NCBI RefSeq assembly: GCF_024692365.1
Contig: NZ_JAILMR010000130.1
Coordinates: 62,001 to 126,000 of the forward strand
DNA from: Ruminococcus sp.
Lineage (GTDB): Bacteria > Bacillota > Clostridia > Oscillospirales > Ruminococcaceae
Length of the DNA stretch: 64,000 bases
Direction: 5' to 3'
Shown here one piece after another: positions 25,581 through 33,942 of the stretch. A program made the position numbers and the translations under genes. Below the pieces are notes generated by a model. The model was not told where the DNA came from. It was given only the letters and a program-made list of their open reading frames with translations, and made no database searches. How positions within the stretch are numbered: the first letter of the stretch is position 1; each line of letters starts with the position of its first letter.

Positions 25581-26006
25581 ATGTTTCATGATTACAGTGA
25601 TATAAAGGATAAATGTCGTCCTTATTATGAGGACTTTCCGCGTATGTCAAGGCATGATCGCGCCGCACAGTTCGCACCTTTTGCGGCGCTGACCGGTTAT
25701 GATGACGCAGTCTGTGAAACTGCGCGTTATACAGATCATCGGCGAGAACTTGATGAGGATGAAATTAACAGGCTGAATTCACAGCTTTGCAGGCTTATGG
25801 AAGAATTGCCCGAAAGACCCGAGATACTGGCTGTGTACTTTCTGCCCGACGAACGAAAATCAGGCGGCAGTTATAATGTCAAAAGGGGAGCGGTGCGCAT
25901 TATAGACAGTTATGAAAATTCGTTGGTCTTTACCGACGGTACACGGATACCGATAGGTGATCTTTACAGTGTGGAATACTGCGGCATTTCTTTTGGTATA
26001 ATTTAA
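25581..26006 (+). CDS. YolD-like protein, partner of the Y-family polymerase
   Basis: 141 residues. RMSRHDRAAQFAPFAALTGYDDAV at about residues 20-43 is the conserved block of YolD-like proteins that accompany UvrX/YqjW polymerases and may play the part of UmuD. The rest is a small beta-rich domain ending in YSVEYCGIS. Same operon as the polymerase; the stop overlaps that of the convergent comF gene by 4 bp. Confidence 0.85.
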   Translation: MFHDYSDIKDKCRPYYEDFPRMSRHDRAAQFAPFAALTGYDDAVCETARYTDHRRELDEDEINRLNSQLCRLMEELPERPEILAVYFLPDERKSGGSYNVKRGAVRIIDSYENSLVFTDGTRIPIGDLYSVEYCGISFGII

Positions 26007-26722
26007 AATTGAAGTTGATACGAAAAGATACCATCAGTGTTACCACGGTTTTTATATACCGCCGAAACCGCAGCGCTGCAAGCGTATATTTTCTTTGCAC
26101 CCATCGATTTCAATTTAGCGGCACAAGCTATTATCGTAGAACCCGTCGTGATGACATCGTCACATATCAGTATTGTTTTGCCGGAGATATCACGGTGCTT
26201 CGGCAAAGCTGTATAAACTTCCTCCGCATGGCTCTTTCGTTCATCACGTTCAAGCTTGTGCTGTTCGGTCTTATCCTTTTTTCTTCCAAGCAGATTAAAG
26301 TCCGTTGGCTTGCCAAGCTTATCAGCTGTGAACTTCGCTAACAGTTCCGCCTGATCTCTGCCTCTGACCATCTTTTTAGAAAAATGCATCGGCACGGCGG
26401 TAACTATGTCGATATCGTCAGCAATACCCTTGTCACGAAGCTTATCCGAGATCATGCCTGCACATAGTTCCGCAAAATTAAAAACAGCATCACCATGTTT
26501 AAGCTTGTAGATAAGTCCGATGATATCCCCCTCGTAGTAAAAAACACCAACTGCACCATCGGTATTTTCAATGCGGATAAGACCGTCAAAAGTTTCGGGC
26601 ATATCCTCTTTACACTTTTCGCACAGAAGACCGTCCCATTTTATCACTTTGCCGCAGAAAGCGCAGGTGTTGGGAAAAACGATATCAGCGAGATATTTGT
26701 ATACAGCCCTTGATGCAAACAT
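26003..26722 (-). CDS. comF: ComF family phosphoribosyltransferase-like protein
   Basis: 239 residues. The N-terminal four-cysteine zinc site (CAFCG and CEKCK) and the PRPP-loop motif ILICDDVITTGST (about 188-200) define ComF. RGRDQAELLAKF near residue 130 is typical. ComF helps natural transformation by handling incoming single-stranded DNA with the helicase and primosome. GAGGTGAT precedes the ATG. The upstream same-strand gene ends in a terminator 12 bp away, so comF may depend on read-through or a promoter I do not see. Confidence 0.92.
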   Translation of the reverse strand: MFASRAVYKYLADIVFPNTCAFCGKVIKWDGLLCEKCKEDMPETFDGLIRIENTDGAVGVFYYEGDIIGLIYKLKHGDAVFNFAELCAGMISDKLRDKGIADDIDIVTAVPMHFSKKMVRGRDQAELLAKFTADKLGKPTDFNLLGRKKDKTEQHKLERDERKSHAEEVYTALPKHRDISGKTILICDDVITTGSTIIACAAKLKSMGAKKIYACSAAVSAVYKNRGNTDGIFSYQLQF

Positions 26723-26733
26723 AACATCACCTC

Positions 26734-26763
26734 AAAAAAGCTCCGTCTTTTCGGACGGAGCTT
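26734..26763 (-). terminator. Terminator of the coiled-coil gene
   Basis: Perfect 11-bp stem AAAGCTCCGTC / GACGGAGCTTT (minus-strand reading ends in TTTTTTG). Confidence 0.9.
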
Positions 26764-26780
26764 TGATGTACAAGATTATA

Positions 26781-28169
26781 TTACAGATATGTACCGTAAT
26801 CAGCATTCTCCTTGTTGATAGCCTCGATCTCCTCGTTGATATCGCTGACTACCTTGCCTGCCTTGTCCTTCTCGTCGATAAGAACAAGCAGCTTAGCCTG
26901 CATTTCCTCGATCTCCTTCTTCATCATCTCGACCTTGGTGTTGCAGTCAAATGCATCATTTTCAGCATCAGTCTTCTTGGACTTCAGCTCCTCGATCTTC
27001 TTGTTATTAGCCGCAATCTGCTCCTGTGCAAACTGCTTCATTTTCTCCAAAGCGCTCATGCCCGGATAAACCTCCTTCACTTCCGTGGAAACTTTTTCCT
27101 CGGTATTATTTTCATATCCGATCTCAGGGATATCTTCAACTGGCTCAGGTGCCTTGGTAAGTTCCTTTTCAAGCTCTTCGGGACTTACCGATTCAATAGA
27201 TGGAATCTCAAGTATCTCATCCATAGCAGGTTCTTCAGGCACATCGTTAACAAGGCTTACCTTGTGATCCTCAGCGGTTTCGCCGTTTCCGTTATCATCA
27301 TCGCTGGGCAGCAGGCTGACTTTGTGTTCCTCAACTTCCACTTTCTCGATAACAGGAGGAAGATTTGCTTCTTCAACAGCCTTTCTCAGCAGTTCAGCTT
27401 CATCGATAGTATCAGCAGCACTTTCAGCGGTAACATTCTCTGTGCCGAGATCTTCCATTGCAGGAGTTTCTGCAACTGTTTCTTCCACTGCAGGAGCAGG
27501 CTCTTCAACGGGCTTTTCTTCTGCAACGGGGTCATTGTTTGCAAGACCGTATGAAGCCGAAACAGGCTTGGGGTCATCATGCTTTGAATAGGCAGGCGGA
27601 GTGTATTTAGGTCTAACAGGCTTAGGCTGTTCGGTCTCCAGACCTGTTGCAAAATTGCTGAACTTGTTATCTGCGGGCTCAGATGTCTTATTGGGAGCAG
27701 GCTCAGCTTTCTTGTGAGCTTCAACTCTTCTGAAATGCTCGTCCATAACATCGCGTACAGCAAGTATATCAGCCTTATCCTTATTAAAGAATTCAGCGAT
27801 ATCGTTTACATTTCTGCCGTCTTTGAGCATCTTTGCGATACCCTCAGTATGCTTGTCGAGGAATCCCTCATCGTCCATTTCAAGGTTAACAGTTATCTTA
27901 ACAGGATGATCGTCATTCTTCTGATTTCTTTTCAGGAAAGGAACCCCGGGAAACTTAGCCTTCTGAGTCTTTTCGCTTTCCTCGGTAATAGAATGATCTA
28001 CCTTGGGCTGAACATAGCTCTTATACTCGGGGAAATACTTCTCAACTATACCTATAACGTTCGCTTTGGGGATATTGTTCATAGATCTTGATATTTCATC
28101 AAAACTATACCCCTCTTTATACAAGCGAACGATCTTTTCATTAGTGCTTTCTTCCTTCTTCTTAGCCAA
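26781..28169 (-). CDS. Large acidic protein with two HTH-like N-terminal motifs and a C-terminal coiled coil
   Basis: About 462 residues, no recognised family. Two N-terminal segments look like helix-turn-helix motifs: IVRLYKEGYSFDEISRSM and GIAKMLKDGRNVNDIAEFF. The middle (about 150-360) is a Pro/Glu/Val-rich low-complexity linker with the short repeat EHKVSLLPSDD / DHKVSLVNDVP. The last 90 residues are heptad-rich (coiled coil). It could be a chromosome- or division-associated scaffold. The start is uncertain: I choose TTG 28169, preceded by GGAAGGA at 9 nt. In-frame ATG 28187 and 28226 have poorer ribosome sites. Confidence 0.6.
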   Translation of the reverse strand: MAKKKEESTNEKIVRLYKEGYSFDEISRSMNNIPKANVIGIVEKYFPEYKSYVQPKVDHSITEESEKTQKAKFPGVPFLKRNQKNDDHPVKITVNLEMDDEGFLDKHTEGIAKMLKDGRNVNDIAEFFNKDKADILAVRDVMDEHFRRVEAHKKAEPAPNKTSEPADNKFSNFATGLETEQPKPVRPKYTPPAYSKHDDPKPVSASYGLANNDPVAEEKPVEEPAPAVEETVAETPAMEDLGTENVTAESAADTIDEAELLRKAVEEANLPPVIEKVEVEEHKVSLLPSDDDNGNGETAEDHKVSLVNDVPEEPAMDEILEIPSIESVSPEELEKELTKAPEPVEDIPEIGYENNTEEKVSTEVKEVYPGMSALEKMKQFAQEQIAANNKKIEELKSKKTDAENDAFDCNTKVEMMKKEIEEMQAKLLVLIDEKDKAGKVVSDINEEIEAINKENADYGTYL

Positions 28170-28258
28170 ATTAATCAATCCTTCCATCCATATTCCGGTA
28201 CCAAGCTGTAAAACATCTCTTTGCAATGCAATAGATACCGTTTATATCGCTCTTATAT

Positions 28259-28287
28259 ATTATACAATATTTCGATTAAGATGTCAA
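28259..28287 (-). promoter_or_regulatory. Promoter of the coiled-coil protein gene
   Basis: Minus strand TTGACA (28287-28282) and TATAAT (28264-28259), 17 bp apart. Confidence 0.85.
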
Positions 28288-28386
28288 TACAATTTGTCGA
28301 ATTTCTCTACAATATTTTAATTTTTTTAACGGTAGAATATTTTTATAATTGTCAGAAACATAATATTAACATCCTACAAATCCATA

Positions 28387-28998
28387 TTATTCCATTCGTG
28401 CATTATTTACAAAGGCGAAAATCTTGTCTCTGTCCTTTCCTATTCCATCATCTTTTTCAACGCCGGACGAAACATCGACACAGTCGGGATTTACACGTTT
28501 TACGGCATCATAAACGTTTTCGGGAGTGAGCCCTCCGGCAAGTATGAACATCTTACCGTCTCGGGGAATATCGTCCAGAAGTTTCCAGTCGAAACATTTT
28601 CCGCTTCCGTATTCTGCGGCATCAAAAACATACCCGCACACCTTATCACGATGTGAATATTTTTCTATACTTTCGATGTCTGTCACGTTGAACGCCTTGA
28701 CTATCGGAATAGTGCAGGCATCATAAGCTTCATCAGAAAGCTCACCGTGTACCTGCAGGATATCGAACCCTGCATTGTTTATCTCCCTGACCTGTTCAGC
28801 ATCAGGCGAAACAGTTACTGCACACTTTTTTACATTATCTGAAAGGGCTTTCATTATATCCTTAGCCTGAGTTATGCTGACATTCCTCTTGCTCTTCGGG
28901 AAAAACAGCACCATTCCTGCCATATCTGCTCCGCTTTCCGAAACATTTACAGCGTCCTCAGCTGATACCAGCCCACATATTTTGATCTTAATTGACAA
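28387..28998 (-). CDS. trpF: Phosphoribosylanthranilate isomerase
   Basis: 203-residue TIM barrel. KIKICGLVSAEDA at the N-terminus holds the catalytic Cys, the general acid Asp lies in YVFDAAE, and ILAGGLTPENV with VDVSSGVE bind phosphate. It isomerises phosphoribosylanthranilate in tryptophan synthesis. The gene stands alone, away from any trp operon. The start is TTG 28998 with GGTGAT upstream; the nearby ATG runs out of frame into a stop. Confidence 0.93.
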   Translation of the reverse strand: MSIKIKICGLVSAEDAVNVSESGADMAGMVLFFPKSKRNVSITQAKDIMKALSDNVKKCAVTVSPDAEQVREINNAGFDILQVHGELSDEAYDACTIPIVKAFNVTDIESIEKYSHRDKVCGYVFDAAEYGSGKCFDWKLLDDIPRDGKMFILAGGLTPENVYDAVKRVNPDCVDVSSGVEKDDGIGKDRDKIFAFVNNARME

Positions 28999-29041
28999 TC
29001 ATATCACCGTCCATAGATAATCGGTTCATTCTTCGTTAACC

Positions 29042-29070
29042 ATTATAGCATATTTAATTTGCATTTTCAA
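29042..29070 (-). promoter_or_regulatory. trpF promoter
   Basis: Minus strand TTGAAA (29070-29065) and TATAAT (29047-29042), 17 bp apart. Confidence 0.8.
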
Positions 29071-29317
29071 GGTCAATTATAGAGAATCATCAATTCGATA
29101 ATTAAAAATTCTGTAAACTAATATTTCTTTAACGTCCTAATTTTATGCGTCCTTAAAGAAAATATTAACTATATTTAATTTAGATTAACCTGTTCTTAAA
29201 TTTATATTTCTTCCAATATAAGTAAATTTCAGATGAAATTCTTTGTCTGAACAGTAGAATAGTTAGATTAATTTATACCATTGCCTTGTCATATTCTTAG
29301 AACTTTTAACATAACCC
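29071..29317. other. AT-rich intergenic region, nothing recognised
   Basis: Very AT-rich sequence between the divergent trpF and GGDEF/EAL promoters. No reading frame or stable hairpin stands out. Confidence 0.5.
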
Positions 29318-29345
29318 TTGATTTTTACAAGCTTTCCTGTATAAT
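29318..29345 (+). promoter_or_regulatory. Promoter of the GGDEF/EAL gene
   Basis: TTGATT at 29318-29323 and TATAAT at 29340-29345, 16 bp apart. Confidence 0.7.
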
Positions 29346-29411
29346 GGTATTAAAGATTGGGTTTGTTACCGATAAAGTATTATGTTGTGATATTGATATC
29401 GGGGTGGTAAT

Positions 29412-31070
29412 TTGAACGAAAAATTTAAATGTATAAAACAGTCATTCAAGATGCTGGAGGGTCTTTCTGTATTTGATGAAGAGGTCATAAGCGCATCAGT
29501 TAAGCCTATCGCTGAGATATACGGCGCTGCCGCTGTCACGCTGGAGATACCTTTTCCATTCAAAGCAAACGGCAAACAGTTATACTATCTTTACGGCGAC
29601 AGTTCAGTTGATATCGTCGGCAGGCAGATCTTTACATACGAAGGCAGCCGCAAAGCCGGCGGAAGGACTGTCATTACCTGGATAAACGGCGGCACTGTCT
29701 GGGACGATGAAGATCTTGAAGACCTTGATTTTATCAGCACTACCGCTTGTACGCTGTCAGAAAAGATTCGACTTGATTCCATGGCAAACAGCTATTTTTA
29801 TATGGATACAGTCACAGGCGTCAGCAATAATAACGGTCTCGGAAGATTCGTCAGCAAGCTGATAAGGCGCGGCATATTCGATCAGTACGGCTGTGCACTT
29901 CTGGATATAATCGGTTTCAGCTACGTGAATAAAAAGGTGGGATTCCGCACAGGAACAAAGGTCATTAAACAATATGCAGCAAAGCTGAGAGATATTTTTG
30001 GCTGTGATGAACTTGTTGCACGTCCGGGCGGAGATAATTTTATCATTATATTCAAAAAGGAGAATGTCGATAAGATCACCAAGCTGGTAAACGGTATCGA
30101 CGTTAAGGCGAGGGTCAATTCAGCGACGATGAGATTTGATCTTTCAGCAAGGGCAGGCATATACATGATAACTGCTCCCGACCAGACTTTTGACAAGGTT
30201 GTATCCTACATTTCCACCTGCCTCAACTACGCCAAAAGCTACTCGCAGACAAACATAGTTTACTACACTAAGGACGTTGAACACAAGGTCATCAGGCACA
30301 AGGAGTTCTGCCAGAAATTCAAAAATGCCATCGATAAGAACGAGTTCTATGTGGTTTATCAGCCCAAGGTCTACACCCGTGACAATACGCTTTACGGTGC
30401 GGAAGCCCTTGTCAGGTGGAAAAACGACGGCAAAGACATTTATCCCGGAGATTTCGTTGAGATATTTGAAAAGGAACATCTCATCTCAGACCTTGATTTC
30501 TACGTGCTTGAACAGACCTGCCGCGATCTTCGCAGTTGGCTGGATAACGGTCTTGAACCTGTTAAAGTGTCCGTCAACTTCTCCAACGATCATCTCGGCG
30601 ATGATGAACTGGTTGACCATATCATAGCGATAGTTGATAAATACGGTCTTGACCATCACCTTATTGAGATCGAGATGACGGAGACTGTCGATGTATATGA
30701 GATAAACCGTCTTCTCGCTTACGTTAACGGTCTTCACCAGAACGGTTTCACCGTCGCAATAGATGATTTCGGCATAGGTAATTCCTCGCTGCTTATGCTG
30801 AAAAGTATCTCGGTTGACGTTCTGAAAATAGACAAGGCTTTCATTGCCAAAGTTACAGGCGATGCTGAAAAGCGTGAAAATATCATTCTTCGCCATATCA
30901 TCAATATGGCAGAGGAACTGGGTGTGGAGATAGTTGCCGAGGGCGTTGAAACTGATGAACAGCGCAGCAACCTCACTGAACTGCACTGCCACAGGATACA
31001 GGGATACTTCTACGATAAGCCTCTTTTTACCGATGCTTTCCGCTCAAGATTATCTGCAAAAACTTATTGA
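29412..31070 (+). CDS. Cyclic-di-GMP phosphodiesterase with degenerate GGDEF domain
   Basis: 552 residues, soluble. An N-terminal part of unknown fold (1-125) is followed by a GGDEF-like domain (about 130-285) whose signature is RPGGDNF instead of GGDEF, so cyclase activity is unlikely. The EAL domain (about 300-545) keeps its metal and catalytic residues: YGAEALVRW, SVNFSNDHL, EIEMTETV, IDDFGIGNSSL, LKIDKAF, EIVAEGVE and QGYFYDKP. It should hydrolyse c-di-GMP, perhaps with GTP sensed by the GGDNF domain. TTG start after GGGGTGG. A single-gene unit with promoter and terminator. Confidence 0.9.
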   Translation: MNEKFKCIKQSFKMLEGLSVFDEEVISASVKPIAEIYGAAAVTLEIPFPFKANGKQLYYLYGDSSVDIVGRQIFTYEGSRKAGGRTVITWINGGTVWDDEDLEDLDFISTTACTLSEKIRLDSMANSYFYMDTVTGVSNNNGLGRFVSKLIRRGIFDQYGCALLDIIGFSYVNKKVGFRTGTKVIKQYAAKLRDIFGCDELVARPGGDNFIIIFKKENVDKITKLVNGIDVKARVNSATMRFDLSARAGIYMITAPDQTFDKVVSYISTCLNYAKSYSQTNIVYYTKDVEHKVIRHKEFCQKFKNAIDKNEFYVVYQPKVYTRDNTLYGAEALVRWKNDGKDIYPGDFVEIFEKEHLISDLDFYVLEQTCRDLRSWLDNGLEPVKVSVNFSNDHLGDDELVDHIIAIVDKYGLDHHLIEIEMTETVDVYEINRLLAYVNGLHQNGFTVAIDDFGIGNSSLLMLKSISVDVLKIDKAFIAKVTGDAEKRENIILRHIINMAEELGVEIVAEGVETDEQRSNLTELHCHRIQGYFYDKPLFTDAFRSRLSAKTY

Positions 31071-31071
31071 A

Positions 31072-31107
31072 AAACGGAGCGTTTCTTATTTGAACGCTCC
31101 GTTTTAT
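31072..31107 (+). terminator. Terminator after the EAL gene
   Basis: Stem AAACGGAGCGTT / AACGCTCCGTTT with a 9-nt loop and T-rich flank. Confidence 0.85.
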
Positions 31108-31150
31108 ATTTCTTGAATTAAGTTTCTTACTGCGATGCGATTATAATATT

Positions 31151-32986
31151 TCAGACACCTGCGCCGAAATAAACATCATACCAGATGAGGAAAGTGAATA
31201 CTGTCCAGATCTTTCTGGAGTAGTCATACTTCATTGCTCTGTGATCATCAAGAAGTGAAACAAGTTCTGAGGTGTTGAAGAACTTTTCTGCGGCAGGGGA
31301 GGTAAAGCAATCCTTAACTATGCCGTAGTATTTGTCTTCTCTGAGCCAAACTCTTGTAGGAACAGGGAAGCCCAGCTTCTTCTTGTTGGCTGTCTGAGGG
31401 GGGCAGGCTTTGAGTGCTGCTATTCTCATGGCGTACTTGGTATTCTCTTTAGTAACGCGGTATTTCGCAGGAATCTTCTCTGCGAGTTCCATAACCTTTC
31501 TGTCGAGGAAAGGCACACGGAGTTCAAGAGAATGTGCCATTGACATCTTGTCGGCTTTAAGAAGAATATCACCTGCCATCCAGAGATGGAGATCAAGATA
31601 CTGCATCTGCGTTACCTGATCCTGGTCGCGTACTTTGTCATAGTATGGCTTTGTTATAACCATAGCATCGGGCGCGGAAGTCTTGATTTTCAGTATCTTT
31701 TTGCGCTCTTTTTCGGAGAAGATATAAGCGTTGCCGATGAAACGCTCATCGAGATCCTTTGAACCGCGTATCAGATAGTTGACACCGTGCTTATGGGGAA
31801 GCTTTTCTGCCACAGCACCCACACCTTTTCTGATAGGTCTGGGTATCTTGAAGTAGGAAGCCATATCTGCGGGGTTGTGGTAGATATTATATCCGCCGAA
31901 TATCTCGTCTGCACCTTCACCAGAAAGAACTGCCTTCACCTGCTGTGAAGCAAGCTGACAAACAAAGAACAGCGCGATAGCTGCGGGATCTGCAAGAGGT
32001 TCGTCCATGTGGTACTGTATCTTTTTGAGATTATCCCAGTATTCTTCGGGAGTTATCACCTTTGAGAAATTCTCCTTGCCGATGTACTTGGAGAATTCCT
32101 TAGCATAACCGATCTCATTATACTTTTCGTCCTCGCCGAAACCTACAGTAAAGGTCTTGTCAACATCAGCGACTGCTGCAACGTAGCTTGAATCGACACC
32201 GCTGGAAAGGAAAGAACCAACCTCAACATCAGCGAATTTATGAGCGTCAACAGAGTTCTTGAAAGTATCGGATATCTTCTCGACCCATGTTTCAAGGTCG
32301 GGAGTATTATCGGCATTGAACTTTACCTCCCAGTAACGTCGGATATTCAACTTGCCGTCCTTATAGGTGAAGCAGTGTGCGGGCAGAAGCTTCTTTACGT
32401 TCTTGAAGAATGTATCCTCAGTAGGGGAGTACTGGAATGTCAGATATGTTTCGAGGACATCGGTGTTGAGTTCCTTTTTAAAATCGGGATGATCGAGAAA
32501 ACTCTTGATCTCGCTGCCCCACATGAAAGTGCCGTTCATCTGTGCATAATAGAAAGGCTTGATACCAAAGAAATCTCTTGCACCGAAAAGTTCGCCTGTA
32601 TTTTTATTGTATATCACGAAAGCGAACATACCGCGAAGTCTGTCCAGCAGTTTCTCACCCCATTCTTCGTATCCGTGGATAAGCACCTCGGAATCGGTCT
32701 TGGTATAGAAACTATGTCCTGCTGCGATAAGTTCATCTCTGAGTTCTTTGAAATTATATATCTCACCGTTGAAAGTCAGTACCATTGACTTATCCTCATT
32801 GAAGATAGGCTGACTGCCCACATCACTGAGGTCGATGATAGAAAGTCTGCGGAATCCCATTGCAACGCCGTCATCGACATACTTTCCGTCAGAATCGGGA
32901 CCGCGGTGTTTTATCCTGTCCATCATCTTTCCGAGTACATCGGACGCATTGTCAATACTGTTAGTGAATCCTACGATACCACACAT
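31151..32986 (-). CDS. asnB: Asparagine synthase (glutamine-hydrolysing)
   Basis: 611 residues. It begins MCGIVGF, so Cys-2 is the amidotransferase nucleophile after Met removal. The glutaminase domain has FNGEIYNF and the ATP pyrophosphatase domain has SFLSSGVDSSYVAA (P-loop SGGxDS type) and SGEGADEIFGGY. It makes asparagine from aspartate, ATP and glutamine. The start at 32986 follows GAGGGT. It is a single-gene unit with the promoter at 33064-33092. Confidence 0.95.
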   Translation of the reverse strand: MCGIVGFTNSIDNASDVLGKMMDRIKHRGPDSDGKYVDDGVAMGFRRLSIIDLSDVGSQPIFNEDKSMVLTFNGEIYNFKELRDELIAAGHSFYTKTDSEVLIHGYEEWGEKLLDRLRGMFAFVIYNKNTGELFGARDFFGIKPFYYAQMNGTFMWGSEIKSFLDHPDFKKELNTDVLETYLTFQYSPTEDTFFKNVKKLLPAHCFTYKDGKLNIRRYWEVKFNADNTPDLETWVEKISDTFKNSVDAHKFADVEVGSFLSSGVDSSYVAAVADVDKTFTVGFGEDEKYNEIGYAKEFSKYIGKENFSKVITPEEYWDNLKKIQYHMDEPLADPAAIALFFVCQLASQQVKAVLSGEGADEIFGGYNIYHNPADMASYFKIPRPIRKGVGAVAEKLPHKHGVNYLIRGSKDLDERFIGNAYIFSEKERKKILKIKTSAPDAMVITKPYYDKVRDQDQVTQMQYLDLHLWMAGDILLKADKMSMAHSLELRVPFLDRKVMELAEKIPAKYRVTKENTKYAMRIAALKACPPQTANKKKLGFPVPTRVWLREDKYYGIVKDCFTSPAAEKFFNTSELVSLLDDHRAMKYDYSRKIWTVFTFLIWYDVYFGAGV

Positions 32987-33063
32987 AAATACCCTCGTTT
33001 CCCAGAATAAATCTGAATGATCATAAAGCGGAAAATTCTTCCGCTTGCAAAAATACAATTTAT

Positions 33064-33092
33064 ATTATACACCGACTTGAATGTATTTGCAA
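33064..33092 (-). promoter_or_regulatory. asnB promoter
   Basis: Minus strand TTGCAA (33092-33087) and TATAAT (33069-33064), 17 bp apart. Confidence 0.8.
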
Positions 33093-33194
33093 TAGGTATT
33101 TTGTAAAAATAAACAAAGCATGGTGCAAAAAATTGTCTAAATAGCAGTCAATATCTGATTTTTAGTGCCTTTTTGAATTATTTGCCTTAAGCCC

Positions 33195-33223
33195 TTGCAA
33201 AATCCTGAAATATAGTGTATAAT
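33195..33223 (+). promoter_or_regulatory. Promoter of the 56-residue protein gene
   Basis: TTGCAA at 33195-33200 and TATAAT at 33218-33223, 17 bp apart. Confidence 0.8.
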
Positions 33224-33265
33224 ATAAACAGTGAAAACATTCCGGTTTCAGAGGGGGAGTCTGGC

Positions 33266-33436
33266 ATGAAAGAAAAGAAGAAAAGGCGTTTCAGACTGGA
33301 TATCGCATTGCTTATAGGACTGCTTGCCATGCTCATATCTTTTGGAGCCTACATGGTAAACACAAGTCTTGAAGATGTGCTTGAAAAGGAATACGGTGCG
33401 CCTGTGGTAACGCATGATTACAGCAGTGAAAAGTAA
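33266..33436 (+). CDS. 56-residue single-pass membrane protein
   Basis: A small protein: a very basic N-terminus (KEKKKRRFR), one membrane helix (about 12-32), and a short acidic outer tail. The positive-inside rule puts the N-terminus in the cytoplasm. The ATG at 33266 is chosen for the strong GAGGGGGAG site 7 nt upstream. It has its own promoter and terminator, which argues it is a real gene and not a by-product. No family recognised. Confidence 0.72.
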   Translation: MKEKKKRRFRLDIALLIGLLAMLISFGAYMVNTSLEDVLEKEYGAPVVTHDYSSEK

Positions 33437-33462
33437 ACATTCCTTGACTTGATTTCTGATAT

Positions 33463-33495
33463 GCACCTTTGCTGTTAGGGTAAAGGTGCTTTTTT
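33463..33495 (+). terminator. Terminator of the small membrane protein gene
   Basis: Perfect 8-bp stem GCACCTTT / AAAGGTGC with an 11-nt loop, then TTTTTT. Confidence 0.85.
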
Positions 33496-33548
33496 ATGGA
33501 TTTTAGTGATATGTTTGTTTCGACAAGTTATTATGCTTGTCAGATTTA

Positions 33549-33571
33549 AAAAGTTACAGATTGTAACTTTT
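33549..33571. repeat. Perfect inverted repeat in the region before nrdD
   Basis: AAAAGTTACA, 3 nt, TGTAACTTTT. It is a perfect 10-bp dyad in the 330-bp gene-free stretch 33496-33829, and may be an operator or a weak terminator. Nothing else is recognisable there. Confidence 0.55.
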
Positions 33572-33829
33572 ATGATTTGAGTTGTATTTTCAGCTCGACA
33601 TGATATTCTGTGTGTAAAGCTATTTACTTCACAAATTCGGACTAAAAGTCTGTAAAATACGGCAAGTGAATGTACTTGTCATTATGTATTGAGCTGTGAT
33701 TTTGTAAGTAAACAAACAGTATTTGTATTATCGTGATTTTCCAAAATGTAATTGTTTTGCACAAGAAACCAATTGGCGCATTGTGCAAGGTATACAAATA
33801 TAGCATGAACTTTTTGGCAGGCACTCGCC

Positions 33830-33892
33830 TTGACTTTAGTTCGGTATTACTATATACTAGAATACGGACGCATTTTGAGTACTAGATATGGT
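33830..33892 (+). promoter_or_regulatory. nrdD promoter with two NrdR-like boxes
   Basis: TTGACT at 33830-33835 and TATACT at 33853-33858, 17 bp apart. ACTATATACTAG (33849-33860) covers the -10 and ACTAGATATGGT (33881-33892) lies downstream. Both resemble NrdR boxes, and their centres are 32 bp apart, matching the three-turn spacing known for NrdR repressor sites. Confidence 0.75.
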
Positions 33893-33942
33893 GGTTGAAT
33901 ATTATTCAACACTTTATTTCAATAAAGTATGGAGGGAGTACC

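Noticed and set aside
26571-27554. A 327-codon plus-strand frame opposite comF and the coiled-coil gene
   Set aside because: The phenylalanine/leucine-rich product mirrors the charged coiled-coil gene on the other strand.
33895-33942. An earlier start for NrdD
   Set aside because: It lies next to the second NrdR-like box, and GGAGGGAG points to the ATG at 33943.
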